From: Chloroflexota bacterium
Lineage (GTDB): Bacteria > Chloroflexota > Anaerolineae > Anaerolineales > UBA11579
NCBI GenBank assembly: GCA_016191875.1
Contig: JACPVG010000019.1
Span: forward strand, 1 to 58,019
Length of the DNA stretch: 58,019 nucleotides
Direction: 5' to 3'
Shown here: piece by piece, positions 44,614 to 52,411 of the stretch
How positions within the stretch are numbered: the stretch's first letter is position 1
Layout of the letters: every line of letters begins with the position of its first letter
Made by a program: the position numbers and the translations under genes
Notes under the pieces: model-generated
Seen by the model: the letters and a program-made list of their open reading frames with translations, nothing else
Databases searched by the model: none
Told to the model about the DNA's origin: nothing

Positions 44614-45333
44614 ATGAGCGAGAACGAACGCATCCGCATCCTGGAGATGATCGAACGCGGCGAACTCAGCGCCGAAGAGGGCATCCGGCGCATGGCGGCG
44701 CTTGGCACGCAAACCGCCGCAACCCCTGAACCGGCCAGCGCCATGGCCCTGCTCGAAAGAATCGAGCGCGGCGAGCTCAGCCCGTCGGCCGCCATCGCCC
44801 AGATGGGCGGCGTCGCCGAACCGCTGGCGGGTGAGCGCATCCAGGTTTTGCAGGGCGAATCGGCCAGCCATACCCCCATCGGCGACGAAGAACTGGAACG
44901 CTGGCGGCGCTGGTGGCAGATTCCGCTGTATCTCGGCCTGGCGCTGGTGCTGCTCAGTTCCTACTGGGCCTTCAGCGCCTACGAAGCCGCCGGCGTGAGC
45001 TTCTGGTTCTTCTGCGCCTGGCTGCCGCTGCTGGCCGGGTTGCTCCTGCTCCTGCTGGCCTGGGGCAGCCAGACCGGAACCTGGGTGCATGTGCGGGTCA
45101 ACGAACCGCCCAAGGACGGCAAGTCCGGCACGCGGGTGGCGATCAGCATCCCCCTGCCGCTGGCCTTCACCATGTGGGTGCTGCGCAACTTCGGGCACTA
45201 CATCCCCGACCTGCCGCACACCTCCGTGGATGAGCTGCTGCAGGCGCTGGGCGCCAGCGCCAGGGCCGGCGAACCGCTCTACATCAACGTGGACGATGAC
45301 GACGGCACGCACGTCGAAGTGTATATCGGATGA
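44614..45333 (+). CDS. Membrane protein with two N-terminal SHOCT-like modules
   Basis: A 239-residue protein. Two copies of the operon's helical module stand at residues 2-30 (NERIRILEMIERGELSAEE) and 42-70 (ALLERIERGELSPSAA). Two TM helices follow (IPLYLGLALVLLSSYWAFSAY; FFCAWLPLLAGLLLLLLAWG near 105-155), then a C-terminal domain ending ADDDD-like YINVDDDDGTHVEVYIG, which is shared in style with the next gene. It would anchor module-bearing partners to the membrane. Confidence 0.8.
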   Translation: MSENERIRILEMIERGELSAEEGIRRMAALGTQTAATPEPASAMALLERIERGELSPSAAIAQMGGVAEPLAGERIQVLQGESASHTPIGDEELERWRRWWQIPLYLGLALVLLSSYWAFSAYEAAGVSFWFFCAWLPLLAGLLLLLLAWGSQTGTWVHVRVNEPPKDGKSGTRVAISIPLPLAFTMWVLRNFGHYIPDLPHTSVDELLQALGASARAGEPLYINVDDDDGTHVEVYIG

Positions 45334-45362
45334 ACGCAATCATCCATTCCGGAGGTACGACC

Positions 45363-45743
45363 ATGATGGCAACCAGTGAAGAACGAATGAAGATCCTGCA
45401 AATGGTGCAGGACGGCAAGATCTCGGCCGAGGACGGCGCCAAACTGCTGGCCGCGCTGGCCGAGAATCAGGGCCGGACGCGCACCGCCGTGGCGCGGGTT
45501 GGCAATGCCCGCTACATGCGCGTGCGCGTCACCGACACCATCACCGGCAAGACCAAGGTAAGCGTCAACCTGCCGATGAGCTTGGTGGATGCCGGGCTGA
45601 ACATCGCCTCCAATTTCGTGCCGGATATCGAGGGCTTCAATATGGACCAGGTCAGCGAGGCCATTCGGGATGGGTTGACCGGCAAGATCGTCGACGTGCA
45701 GGACGACGAGGATGGCGAGCACATCGAGATCTTCATTGAATAA
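45363..45743 (+). CDS. SHOCT-like module protein with acidic C-terminus
   Basis: A 126-residue protein from ATG 45363, preceded by GGAGG. Residues 4-32 carry the shared module (SEERMKILQMVQDGKISAEDGAKLLAAL). The rest (RYMRVRVTDTITGKTKVSVNLPMSLVDAGL, and the ending VQDDEDGEHIEIFIE) matches a domain commonly following SHOCT-like modules in YvlB-type proteins. It resembles the C-terminus of the preceding membrane protein, so the two may be paralogues, one soluble and one membrane-bound. Confidence 0.85.
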   Translation: MMATSEERMKILQMVQDGKISAEDGAKLLAALAENQGRTRTAVARVGNARYMRVRVTDTITGKTKVSVNLPMSLVDAGLNIASNFVPDIEGFNMDQVSEAIRDGLTGKIVDVQDDEDGEHIEIFIE

Positions 45744-45802
45744 CACGTCCGGGGATCCTGTCGATTCTTTCGCCAGCCGATGTGGCAAACGGAGATGATG
45801 CC

Positions 45803-46705
45803 ATGAGCGAAACACGCGTGACCCAGGAATATGCCGTCAACCTGCCCGCCGCGCTGTCGGTCAGCAACATCCGCGGCGAAATCCTGGTCGAGCCGCACGA
45901 CGAAGCCGCCATTCACATCCTGGCGGTCAGGGAAGACAACTCCGGCGACAGCCGGGAAACCTCCATTCACATCGAGTAGCGCGCGGATGGCGCGGTCGTC
46001 GCCCGTACCGAACACGAGTCGGTCTGGTTCGGTTTCTCGCGCCCTTGCCGGGTGCATTACACCGTCAAGGTCCCGCGCCAGACCAGCGTGCGCACCAGGA
46101 ACGTGAGCGGCGGCACGCGCGTCAGCGGCCTCGACGGCCATCACAAATTCAAGAGCGTCAGCGGCGGGTTGATCCTCGAAGACCTGGCCGGCGACATCGA
46201 CGCCAGCGTGGTAAGCGGGCAGATTCAGGCTCGCCGCCTGCACGGCCCGGCTGAACTGAGCGCGGTTTCCGGCAAGATCGTCATCGCCGAATCCGACCTC
46301 CCGACCCTGCAAGCCGGCACCGTGAGCGGCAGACTGCACATTGAGACGCCTCTGGGTGAAGGCCCCTACCGGTTTACGAGCGTTTCGGGCGGTGTGCGGC
46401 TGGAAGTGGCCGAAGGCCAGGGCTGCCATGTGCACGCCCGCACGGTGAGCGGCCATATCCGCACCAACCTGGAGGCCACCCACGGGGTGGTGGACCGCCG
46501 CTATTGGGACGTGGACCTGAACGGCGGCGGGCCGGTCGTCTCGCTCAAGAGCACCTCTGGCAGCCTGACGCTCGTGAACGCCGGCGGCGGCGAGCCCGGC
46601 CCGGTGCACTTCAAGCGCGGTGAGCACAAAGACCGCATTGAGGTGCTGACGCGCCTGGAAAACGGCGAGCTGAGCGTGGAAGACGCCCTGAAAGAACTTG
46701 GATAA
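45803..46705 (+). pseudogene. DUF4097 protein with C-terminal SHOCT-like module, interrupted by in-frame amber
   Basis: The frame from ATG 45803 (good GGAG upstream) runs 58 residues (NLPAALSVSNIRGEILVEPHDEAA), hits TAG at 45977-45979, and continues in the same frame to 46705 with typical DUF4097 strands (VSGGTRVSGLDGH, VSGGLILEDLAGDI, VSGKIVIAESDL) and the shared module at the end (RIEVLTRLENGELSVEDALKELG). Expected length is 300 residues. CAG or another near-cognate to TAG would explain it. Options: recent nonsense mutation, sequencing error, or two polypeptides with re-initiation at GTG 46049. Read-through is unsupported. A terminator follows at 46732. Confidence 0.75.
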
Positions 46706-46731
46706 GCAGAAATCGCCCCTGTTTCCATTCA

Positions 46732-46757
46732 ATCCCGCCCAACCAGGCGGGATTTTT
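46732..46757 (+). terminator. Rho-independent terminator of the shared-module operon
   Basis: CCCGCC (46734-46739) and GGCGGG (46746-46751) form a stem extended by AT pairs, followed by ATTTTTG. It lies 27 bp past the last gene's stop. Confidence 0.88.
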
Positions 46758-46758
46758 G

Positions 46759-46787
46759 TTGAGCGTCGCCAAAAGCGCCGCTATACT
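46759..46787 (+). promoter_or_regulatory. Leaderless promoter of the DUF309 gene
   Basis: TTGAGC (46759-46764), 17-bp spacer, TATACT (46782-46787), 6 nt, ATG at 46794. No Shine-Dalgarno precedes the ATG. The -35 begins directly after the terminator T-run. Confidence 0.7.
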
Positions 46788-46793
46788 ATACGC

Positions 46794-47240
46794 ATGGCGC
46801 TCAACCTGCGTGAGTTCAACCCAAGCGAAGCGGAGATGCGGGCTGCCTGCCCGGGCACATTGCCGCCCGCCGCCGAAGAGGGCATCCGCCTGTTCGACGC
46901 CCGCCAGTACTGGCATGCCCACGAGGCCCTCGAACTGGCCTGGAAGGAAGAGCCGGGCGTGATTCGCGGGCTGTACAAGGGCATCCTGCAGGCCGGGGTG
47001 ATGTATTTCCAGATCGAGCGGCGGAACTATGTCGGCGCGCTGAAAATGCACGCCCGCGGCCAGGTGTGGCTGAAGCCCTGGCCGGAGCATTGCCGCACGG
47101 TGGATGTGGGCCAGTTGCGCCGGGATCTGGCCGCCGCCCTGGCTGAGACCCGCCGCCTGGGGCCGGACGGCCTGGCGGGGTTCGACCCGGCGTTGTTCAG
47201 GCCGCTGCGGCGCGTGCCGCCCGTGGAGGTAAGCTCGTGA
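46794..47240 (+). CDS. DUF309 domain protein
   Basis: A 148-residue all-helical protein. The family signature is the helix LFDARQYWHAHEALELAWKEE (residues about 32-52), followed by RGLYKGILQAGVMYFQIERRN, as in DUF309 proteins, whose biochemical function is unknown. The start at 46794 is fixed by the promoter. Its stop overlaps the next start (GTGA), so the small zinc ribbon protein is co-translated, suggesting joint function. Confidence 0.88.
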   Translation: MALNLREFNPSEAEMRAACPGTLPPAAEEGIRLFDARQYWHAHEALELAWKEEPGVIRGLYKGILQAGVMYFQIERRNYVGALKMHARGQVWLKPWPEHCRTVDVGQLRRDLAAALAETRRLGPDGLAGFDPALFRPLRRVPPVEVSS

Positions 47241-47413
47241 CACCCGGACGGGAATGGCTGTGCGACCGCTGCGGCAGTCGCATGGAAGAGCACAATTGCA
47301 AGATCACCTGCCCGAACTGCGGCTATCGCTTCGACTGCTCGGACCTGACGCTGAATTTTGAACCGCCGACGGTTGAATTTCTGGTTTCGTTGGCGGTTCT
47401 TAGACCCCGGTGA
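47237..47413 (+). CDS. 58-residue zinc ribbon protein
   Basis: GTG at 47237 overlaps the DUF309 stop and opens a 58-codon frame: WLCDRCGSRMEEHNCKITCP, then NCGYRFDCSDLTLNF. Four cysteines in two CxxC knuckles (CDRC, CPNC) plus two more Cys make a zinc ribbon. I have seen similar short proteins coupled to DUF309. GGAGG at 47225 serves as ribosome site. The 3' end overlaps the convergent cyclase-family gene by 14 bp. Confidence 0.75.
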   Translation: MTPGREWLCDRCGSRMEEHNCKITCPNCGYRFDCSDLTLNFEPPTVEFLVSLAVLRPR

Positions 47414-48032
47414 GGATGGCGCGCGCCGGCGCGCCATCGCTGCCCTGCAGTTTGAGCGGCAGGCAATACAACGTATAACGCCCCTGGGAGACTTCGGCGA
47501 GGTTCAGGCCTTCGACGATGACCACCCCGGCCCCCAGCAATATTCGATGTGTGGGCACGACATCTTCGAAGGCGGCCACCGAAAGATAATCCACGCCCAC
47601 AAGTTTGACGCCGCGGTCCACCATCCACTGGGCGCCGTCGGGCGCAAGCGAGACGTAGTTGGTATCGAACTTGTGGGCATTGTTCGCCCATAGGGCCGAG
47701 TTGCGGGTTTTGAGCAGGACGCGTTTGGTGCGCGGCGGGATGGGCGAGTTCTCCAGCATGGCGGCCGTCACCTGGTCCACATCCGGCAGGTACAGCACGT
47801 AGGCGCGGCCGGTGAGCAGGTCGATATCCAGGTTTTCCACCGTCTGCCCGTCACTCAAAAAATGAAAGGGCGCGTCGATATGCGTGCCGGTGTGAGCGGA
47901 CATGTTCAAGCGGGTGACGTTGGCGGTCGCGCCATCCTCGATCCTGGAGACACGTTCCAGTCCGACCGGCGGATCTTCCGGCCAAACCACCAGGTCGGGC
48001 GAGATGGTGAGCGTGATGTCGTATGTTCGCAT
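47400..48032 (-). CDS. Cyclase-family metal-dependent hydrolase (kynurenine formamidase-like)
   Basis: A 210-residue cytosolic hydrolase of the KynB/'cyclase' family (Zn or Mn). MRTYDITLTISPDLVVWPEDPP leads to the metal motif SAHTGTHIDAPFHF (HxGTHxDxPxHF), then VLLKTRNSALW and VGVDYLSVAAFE. Substrates vary (N-formylkynurenine, isatin, amides). ATG at 48032 is the family start; the long frame to 48431 has Arg-rich shadow sequence overlapping the racemase gene. Downstream of the racemase/GNAT/SDR set on the same strand but 122 bp apart, so co-transcription is likely but not certain. Confidence 0.9.
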   Translation of the reverse strand: MRTYDITLTISPDLVVWPEDPPVGLERVSRIEDGATANVTRLNMSAHTGTHIDAPFHFLSDGQTVENLDIDLLTGRAYVLYLPDVDQVTAAMLENSPIPPRTKRVLLKTRNSALWANNAHKFDTNYVSLAPDGAQWMVDRGVKLVGVDYLSVAAFEDVVPTHRILLGAGVVIVEGLNLAEVSQGRYTLYCLPLKLQGSDGAPARAILTGV

Positions 48033-48154
48033 TACGCGGGCAATGTCCTCTCGGTTCCGAAAGCCTAGCGTGAGTATATAGTAGGGCGCGCCAATGCGCA
48101 AACCGCCCGGCAGGCGAGTTTTTAAGGAAAAGGTTGCCCCGGTGCGGAGGCGTA

Positions 48155-49264
48155 TCAGGGTTTGAGTACGAGGGAATCGAGGGTCGCGCGCGCCAGCGCG
48201 GCGGGGTCGAGGGTCACGCCGAGGCCGGGCGCGGCCGGCACGCCGATAGTGCTGTCGGGGTTTAGGATGAAGCGCTCGACGGTGATGTCCTCTTCGTAGT
48301 AGCGGTCGGAAGCGGAAATGTCGCCGGGCAGAGTAAAGCCCGGCAGCGCCGCCAGGGCCAGGTTGCTGGCCCGGCCCACGCCGGTCTCCAGCATGCCGCC
48401 GCACCACACGGGCGCGCCCGTTGCCCGGCATAGGTCGTGGATCGCGCGCGCGGCGCTCAACCCGCCGACGCGGCCGGCCTTGATGTTAATGATGCGGGCG
48501 GCTTCCATTTCCAGGGCCTGGCGGGCGTGGCGCGGGCTGGTGATGCTTTCGTCGAGGCAGATGGGCGTGCGCAGGCGCGACTGCAATTGGCGATGATCCC
48601 ACAGGTCGTCCTCGGCCAGCGGCTGTTCGATGAGCAGCAGGCCGAGGTCATCCAGCGGCAACAGGGCTTCGGCGCTTTCCAGCGTGTAGGCGGAATTGGC
48701 ATCTACCTGCAGGGCGAGGTCCGGGAAGGCGCTGCGGACGGCTCGGGCGAGTCCCACATCCTGCCCGGGTTTGATCTTAAGTTTGACCCGCCGGTAGCCC
48801 GATTCCACGTAACTGGCCACGATCTTGACCAACGCGGCGGCGCTCTCCTGCAAGCCGATGGACACGCCCACCGGCACGGTTGCGCGCACGCCGCCCAGTC
48901 GTGCGGCCAGCGGCTTGCCTGCGGCCTTGCCGCTCAGGTCCCAGAGGGCCATTTCCAACCCGGCTTTCGCCATGTTGTGCCCACGCACCCCGGCCGCGCC
49001 GGCCTGGAAGTCCTCCGGGGAGGGCAGCGGCTGGCCGAGTAGGGGCGGAATCAGGTGGTCCTTCAGGATGTGCCAGGCCGTGCCAACGGTTTCGTAGGAA
49101 TACCAGGGGTCGCGGTCGGCCACGCACTCGCCGTAGCCCGTCAGGCCATCGGCGCGAAGTTCCAGCAGAATGCACTCGCGGCCGTGGATGCGACCGAAAC
49201 TGGTCTCAAACGGGCTCTTGAGCCGCATGCGCAGATGGCGGAGAGTGATGGCTTCTACGTTCAT
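48155..49264 (-). CDS. Enolase-superfamily o-succinylbenzoate synthase / N-succinylamino acid racemase
   Basis: A 369-residue MenC/NSAR enzyme. Motifs: FETSFGRIHGRECILLEL, GYGECVADRDPWYSYET, the KxK catalytic base VKLKIKPG, metal ligands in LQVDANSAYT (Asp), LIEQPLAEDD (Glu) and CLDESI (Asp), and the second Lys in NIKAGRVGG. OSBS and NSAR cannot be told apart by motif. No men genes are present, and a GNAT acyltransferase directly abuts it, as in the NSAR D-amino-acid conversion pathway, so NSAR is favoured. Start at 49264 abuts the GNAT stop. Confidence 0.85.
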   Translation of the reverse strand: MNVEAITLRHLRMRLKSPFETSFGRIHGRECILLELRADGLTGYGECVADRDPWYSYETVGTAWHILKDHLIPPLLGQPLPSPEDFQAGAAGVRGHNMAKAGLEMALWDLSGKAAGKPLAARLGGVRATVPVGVSIGLQESAAALVKIVASYVESGYRRVKLKIKPGQDVGLARAVRSAFPDLALQVDANSAYTLESAEALLPLDDLGLLLIEQPLAEDDLWDHRQLQSRLRTPICLDESITSPRHARQALEMEAARIINIKAGRVGGLSAARAIHDLCRATGAPVWCGGMLETGVGRASNLALAALPGFTLPGDISASDRYYEEDITVERFILNPDSTIGVPAAPGLGVTLDPAALARATLDSLVLKP

Positions 49265-50155
49265 CTAACGCCCCAGGGTGCTCTCGCCGTGACTGAGGAC
49301 GTAGTAACTGCGCGAAGCGCTGCCCGGAAGGTGGACGAAATCGGTTACCAGATAACCGTGGCTGAAGAACAGATCGAAGGCGGTCCGGGCGTAGAGCCGC
49401 CATTCCAGGGCAAGGTCCTGGTTGGCGGATTTGAGGGCGCGGAACTCCGATGGAATCTCGAACAGGGTGAGCGGCGGGCGGGCGAAAGCGTCGGCCAGCC
49501 GGTGAAGCTCGTCGCTGGCCGGGCGCGGCCAGCCGTCCTCATCCAGAGCCGTCGCGTTGAGCGGCGCGGCCTCGGCAGAGAGAAAATGTGCCAGATCCAG
49601 GCGGCGGCGTGGCTGGCGACTGAGGCGCTTGGCGACGCGCGGCGAGTTCACCCACCACTCCACCATGAAGCGATCGGAAGGAAGCCCGGCGTTCAGACCA
49701 TCGCTCATCTCGCCGTACAGGTCGGGTAGGTAGGTCTTGGCGATGGCGCCCAGTTTGGCGACATTCAGGTTGGCATTGCGGCTTTCCAGCGGGTCGTAGG
49801 TCCAGGTGATCAGTTCGATGCCCTGTTTGCGCACCATCTGCCACTGGGCGCGCTTGAGCGCCGCGCCCAGCCCCCGGTCGCGATACTCTGGCAGTACGCC
49901 CAGCATGTCCGAGCAGTGTTTGAGGATGGCGCTGGCGCCTGTGCCGTGCAGGCCGAGGAAGCCGAAGACGAAGCCGATGAGGGTCTCACCCTCCCAGGCG
50001 CCCAAAACCAGCCCGCCGCTGTGGGCGGCGGTGAGCAGGAGGTGCTCCGGCACGGACTGGATGCCAGGCCAAACGGCCTGCTGGAGGCCGACCACCTGCT
50101 GCATTTGCTCGATGCGGGTCAGGGCGCGGATGTCGAAATTCTGTGAAGGCGGCAT
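49265..50155 (-). CDS. COG3375-like GNAT acyltransferase, probable partner of the racemase
   Basis: A 296-residue protein with an N-terminal GNAT domain (VVGLQQAVWPG, VLGAWEGETLIGFVFGF, SDMLGVLPEYRDRGLGAALKRAQ: the R/Q-x-x-G-x-G/A acetyl-CoA motif). A ~120-residue extension follows (YGEMSDGLNAGLPSDRFMVEWWV), the COG3375 pattern. In the Geobacillus NSAR pathway the GNAT enzyme succinylates a D-amino acid before racemisation; this pairing suggests the same. ATG at 50155 is 5 bp after the SDR stop. Confidence 0.85.
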   Translation of the reverse strand: MPPSQNFDIRALTRIEQMQQVVGLQQAVWPGIQSVPEHLLLTAAHSGGLVLGAWEGETLIGFVFGFLGLHGTGASAILKHCSDMLGVLPEYRDRGLGAALKRAQWQMVRKQGIELITWTYDPLESRNANLNVAKLGAIAKTYLPDLYGEMSDGLNAGLPSDRFMVEWWVNSPRVAKRLSRQPRRRLDLAHFLSAEAAPLNATALDEDGWPRPASDELHRLADAFARPPLTLFEIPSEFRALKSANQDLALEWRLYARTAFDLFFSHGYLVTDFVHLPGSASRSYYVLSHGESTLGR

Positions 50156-50159
50156 GGCG

Positions 50160-51101
50160 TCAGGCCGGACGGCGGAAGAGAAGCTCGGCCCAGGCGCGGC
50201 GGCCCCAGGGCTGGCCCTTAAGATAGGCGAGGCGCTGGGAGAGGCGCGCCGGCAACAGGCCGAACTGGCGGGAGACCGAGTCGATCTCGGCGGTGCGGTT
50301 GGTTGCCAGGTAGTCGAGCCAGTACACGGATACCGGCAGGTTCGGAAACAGATACTCTAGCAGCACCGCGGCCGCGCGCATGGAGATCGGTGAGACGTGC
50401 ACGAATTGCCGCCGCAGGCCGAGCGTCTCCATGACCTGCTCAACCACCTGGGCCAGCGTTAGGAATTCCGGCCCGCCGATCTCGAAGGTCTGGCCGCGGG
50501 TTTCAGGTTTCTCCAGCGCCCAGGCCAGGCAGGTCGCCAGGTCTTCCACCCAGATGGGTTGAAGCAGACTCTGGCCGCGGCCGGGCAGCAGTAACGCGAA
50601 CGGCAGCAGATGCAGCAGGCGGGCGATGTCGGTTGTGAAGTGGTCTTCCGGGCCGAAGACGAGCGAAGTTCGCAGGATGGTGTATTCCAGCCCGCTGCGG
50701 CGGATGAACTCTTCGGCGATGCCCTTGGCTTTGAGCACCGGGTAGGCGGAAGCGCGGTCAGCGCCCAAGTGACTGAGGAAAAGGATGCGCCGGGCGCCGG
50801 CCTCGGCGGCCGCGTTGGCCAGCGTGCGGGTGCCCTGAATCTCCACCTGGTCGAGACTGCCGCGCGTGCCCAGCCATTCACTCCCCGCGAGGTGGATGAC
50901 GGTATCGACACCCACCAATGCCGAGCGCAGGCCGCGCTCGTCGTCGATGCTGCTGAGGGCGACCTCGACCGGAACGCCGACGGGCAGGTTGGGCGTTTCC
51001 CCGGAGGGGCGCAGCAGGGTGCGCACGGCGCGGCCCTCTTCCACCAGGTGGCGGATGAGAGCCTGGCCGATGAATCCGGTACCGCCGGTGACGAGAATCA
51101 T
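50160..51101 (-). CDS. NDUFA9-like NAD(P)-binding SDR protein
   Basis: A 313-residue atypical extended SDR. Rossmann motif VTGGTGFIGQAL, the DTVIHLAGSEW strand, SHLGADRASAYPVLKAKG (Lys, no Tyr of the YxxxK dyad: NDUFA9-like members are non-catalytic or unusual) and EYTILRTSLVFGPEDHF. The family includes complex I assembly subunits and quinone/flavonoid reductases. First gene of the leftward run that includes GNAT and racemase. Promoter is in the 150-bp gap shared with rplS. Confidence 0.82.
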   Translation of the reverse strand: MILVTGGTGFIGQALIRHLVEEGRAVRTLLRPSGETPNLPVGVPVEVALSSIDDERGLRSALVGVDTVIHLAGSEWLGTRGSLDQVEIQGTRTLANAAAEAGARRILFLSHLGADRASAYPVLKAKGIAEEFIRRSGLEYTILRTSLVFGPEDHFTTDIARLLHLLPFALLLPGRGQSLLQPIWVEDLATCLAWALEKPETRGQTFEIGGPEFLTLAQVVEQVMETLGLRRQFVHVSPISMRAAAVLLEYLFPNLPVSVYWLDYLATNRTAEIDSVSRQFGLLPARLSQRLAYLKGQPWGRRAWAELLFRRPA

Positions 51102-51164
51102 GGGGTTTGGGCGGCGTGTGCGGCAAACACACGCCCGGCGATTATATCAGCCATAGAATCCCCC

Positions 51165-51192
51165 TTGCGCTTTCTTCACACGTTGGTATAAT
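51165..51192 (+). promoter_or_regulatory. Probable rplS promoter
   Basis: TTGCGC (51165-51170), 16-bp spacer, TATAAT (51187-51192), leader of about 50 nt to the ATG at 51250. A minus-strand TATAAT at 51145-51140 may serve the divergent SDR gene. Confidence 0.6.
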
Positions 51193-51249
51193 ACACCGCT
51201 GTGCCCGCCCCGGTTGGGCTGGCCATCCATCAGAATTGAGGTAGCCATC

Positions 51250-51600
51250 ATGGACGACATTTTACGCTCAGTGGAAGCGCCGGTAAACGAAAACATCCCC
51301 GACCTCGGGCCGGGCGATGTGGTCAGTGTGCACGTGCGCATCAAGGAAGGCGACCGGGAGCGCATCCAGGAGTTCAAAGGCACGGTGCTGCGGGTGAGCC
51401 GTGGCGGCCAGAACTCCAGTTTCACGGTGCGGCGCGTCGCCAGCAACGGCATCGGCGTCGAACGCACTTTCCTGTTGCGTTCCCCGCTGGTGGATAAAGT
51501 GGTGGTGGAGCGCCATTCGCATGTGCGCCGCGCCAAGCTCTATTATCTGCGTGAGCGCACCGGCAAGAAGGCCCGCCTCAAGCAGAAGATCCAGAACTAA
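51250..51600 (+). CDS. rplS: 50S ribosomal protein L19
   Basis: A 116-residue ribosomal protein at the 30S-50S interface. Family motifs are clear: LGPGDVVSVHVRIKEGDRERIQEFKGTVL, ASNGIGVERTFLLRSP and RRAKLYYLRERTGKKARLK. ATG at 51250 has TTGAGGTAG upstream. It stands alone here, not in the rpsP-rimM-trmD-rplS operon common in other phyla. Confidence 0.96.
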   Translation: MDDILRSVEAPVNENIPDLGPGDVVSVHVRIKEGDRERIQEFKGTVLRVSRGGQNSSFTVRRVASNGIGVERTFLLRSPLVDKVVVERHSHVRRAKLYYLRERTGKKARLKQKIQN

Positions 51601-51626
51601 GAGCCCCAGCGCTTCTCGTGTAGAAT

Positions 51627-51656
51627 ACAAGGGTGCGGCCCAGGCTGCACCCTTGT
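51627..51656 (+). terminator. Rho-independent terminator of rplS
   Basis: Perfect 10-bp repeat ACAAGGGTGC/GCACCCTTGT with a 10-nt loop, followed by TGATT. The T-tract is short; a -10-like TAGAAT at 51621-51626 overlaps its left edge and might serve the next gene. Confidence 0.75.
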
Positions 51657-51680
51657 TGATTCCCGTTCCGCGGAGGCCGA

Positions 51681-52403
51681 ATGCCATCCCCGTTAGTCGG
51701 TGTGACCACCCGCAGCACCTTCAGCGACCTGTACCAGATCCCGATGGTGTCCGCGCCGCGTTCGTATTGCGAGGCGCTCGTGCGGGCCGGGGCGCTGCCG
51801 GTCCTGATCCCCCTGAACCTTTCACAGACCGCGGTGCGTGAACTCCAGGCCCGGCTGGATGGCGTCCTCTTCACCGGGGGCGGCGATATCGAGACGGCCC
51901 GTTTCAATGGGGCCGACCATGCGGAAGTGTACGACGTGGACCCCGAGCGCGACCGCATCGAACTTGACCTGGTTAAAGACACGACCGCCGGGGAAACGCC
52001 CTTTCTGGGCATCTGCCGCGGCCTGCAGGTGCTCAACGTGGCTTTCGGGGGCACGCTCCATACCCATATCGCCGACCAGTTGCCTGGCGCGCTACAACAC
52101 TCCTATTTTCCCGGCCACCCCTGGGATTATCTGGCGCACCCGGTGCGGGTGGGCGAGGGTTCGCGCCTGGCGGAAATCGTCGGGGAGCCAATCCTGCAGG
52201 TCAACAGCCTGCACCATCAGGGTGTGAAGGAAGTGGCCGGCGCGCTCAAACCCGTCGCGTACGCTCCGGATGGCCTGGTCGAGGCGCTGGAATTGCCCGG
52301 CCATCGCTTCGGGCTGGCGGTGCAGTGGCACCCCGAATGGCTGGTGGACGACCCGGCCATGCAGGCCATCTTCAATGCCTTCGTGGCCGCCTGCGGGGAG
52401 TGA
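51681..52403 (+). CDS. Gamma-glutamyl-gamma-aminobutyrate hydrolase family (peptidase C26)
   Basis: A 240-residue class I glutamine amidotransferase-like hydrolase, PuuD type. LVGVTTRST at the N-terminus, DGVLFTGGGDIE (oxyanion strand), nucleophile in FLGICRGLQVLN (Cys near 114), VNSLHHQGVK and the catalytic His-Glu in AVQWHPEW (near 216). It would cleave gamma-glutamyl amides in the cytosol; no other putrescine genes are nearby, so the substrate is open. Confidence 0.92.
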   Translation: MPSPLVGVTTRSTFSDLYQIPMVSAPRSYCEALVRAGALPVLIPLNLSQTAVRELQARLDGVLFTGGGDIETARFNGADHAEVYDVDPERDRIELDLVKDTTAGETPFLGICRGLQVLNVAFGGTLHTHIADQLPGALQHSYFPGHPWDYLAHPVRVGEGSRLAEIVGEPILQVNSLHHQGVKEVAGALKPVAYAPDGLVEALELPGHRFGLAVQWHPEWLVDDPAMQAIFNAFVAACGE

Positions 52404-52411
52404 GCCGCGCC

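Noticed and set aside
48033..48431. N-terminal extension of the cyclase-family hydrolase
   Set aside because: The extension is Arg/Pro-rich, overlaps the racemase gene, and the family begins at MRTYDITL.
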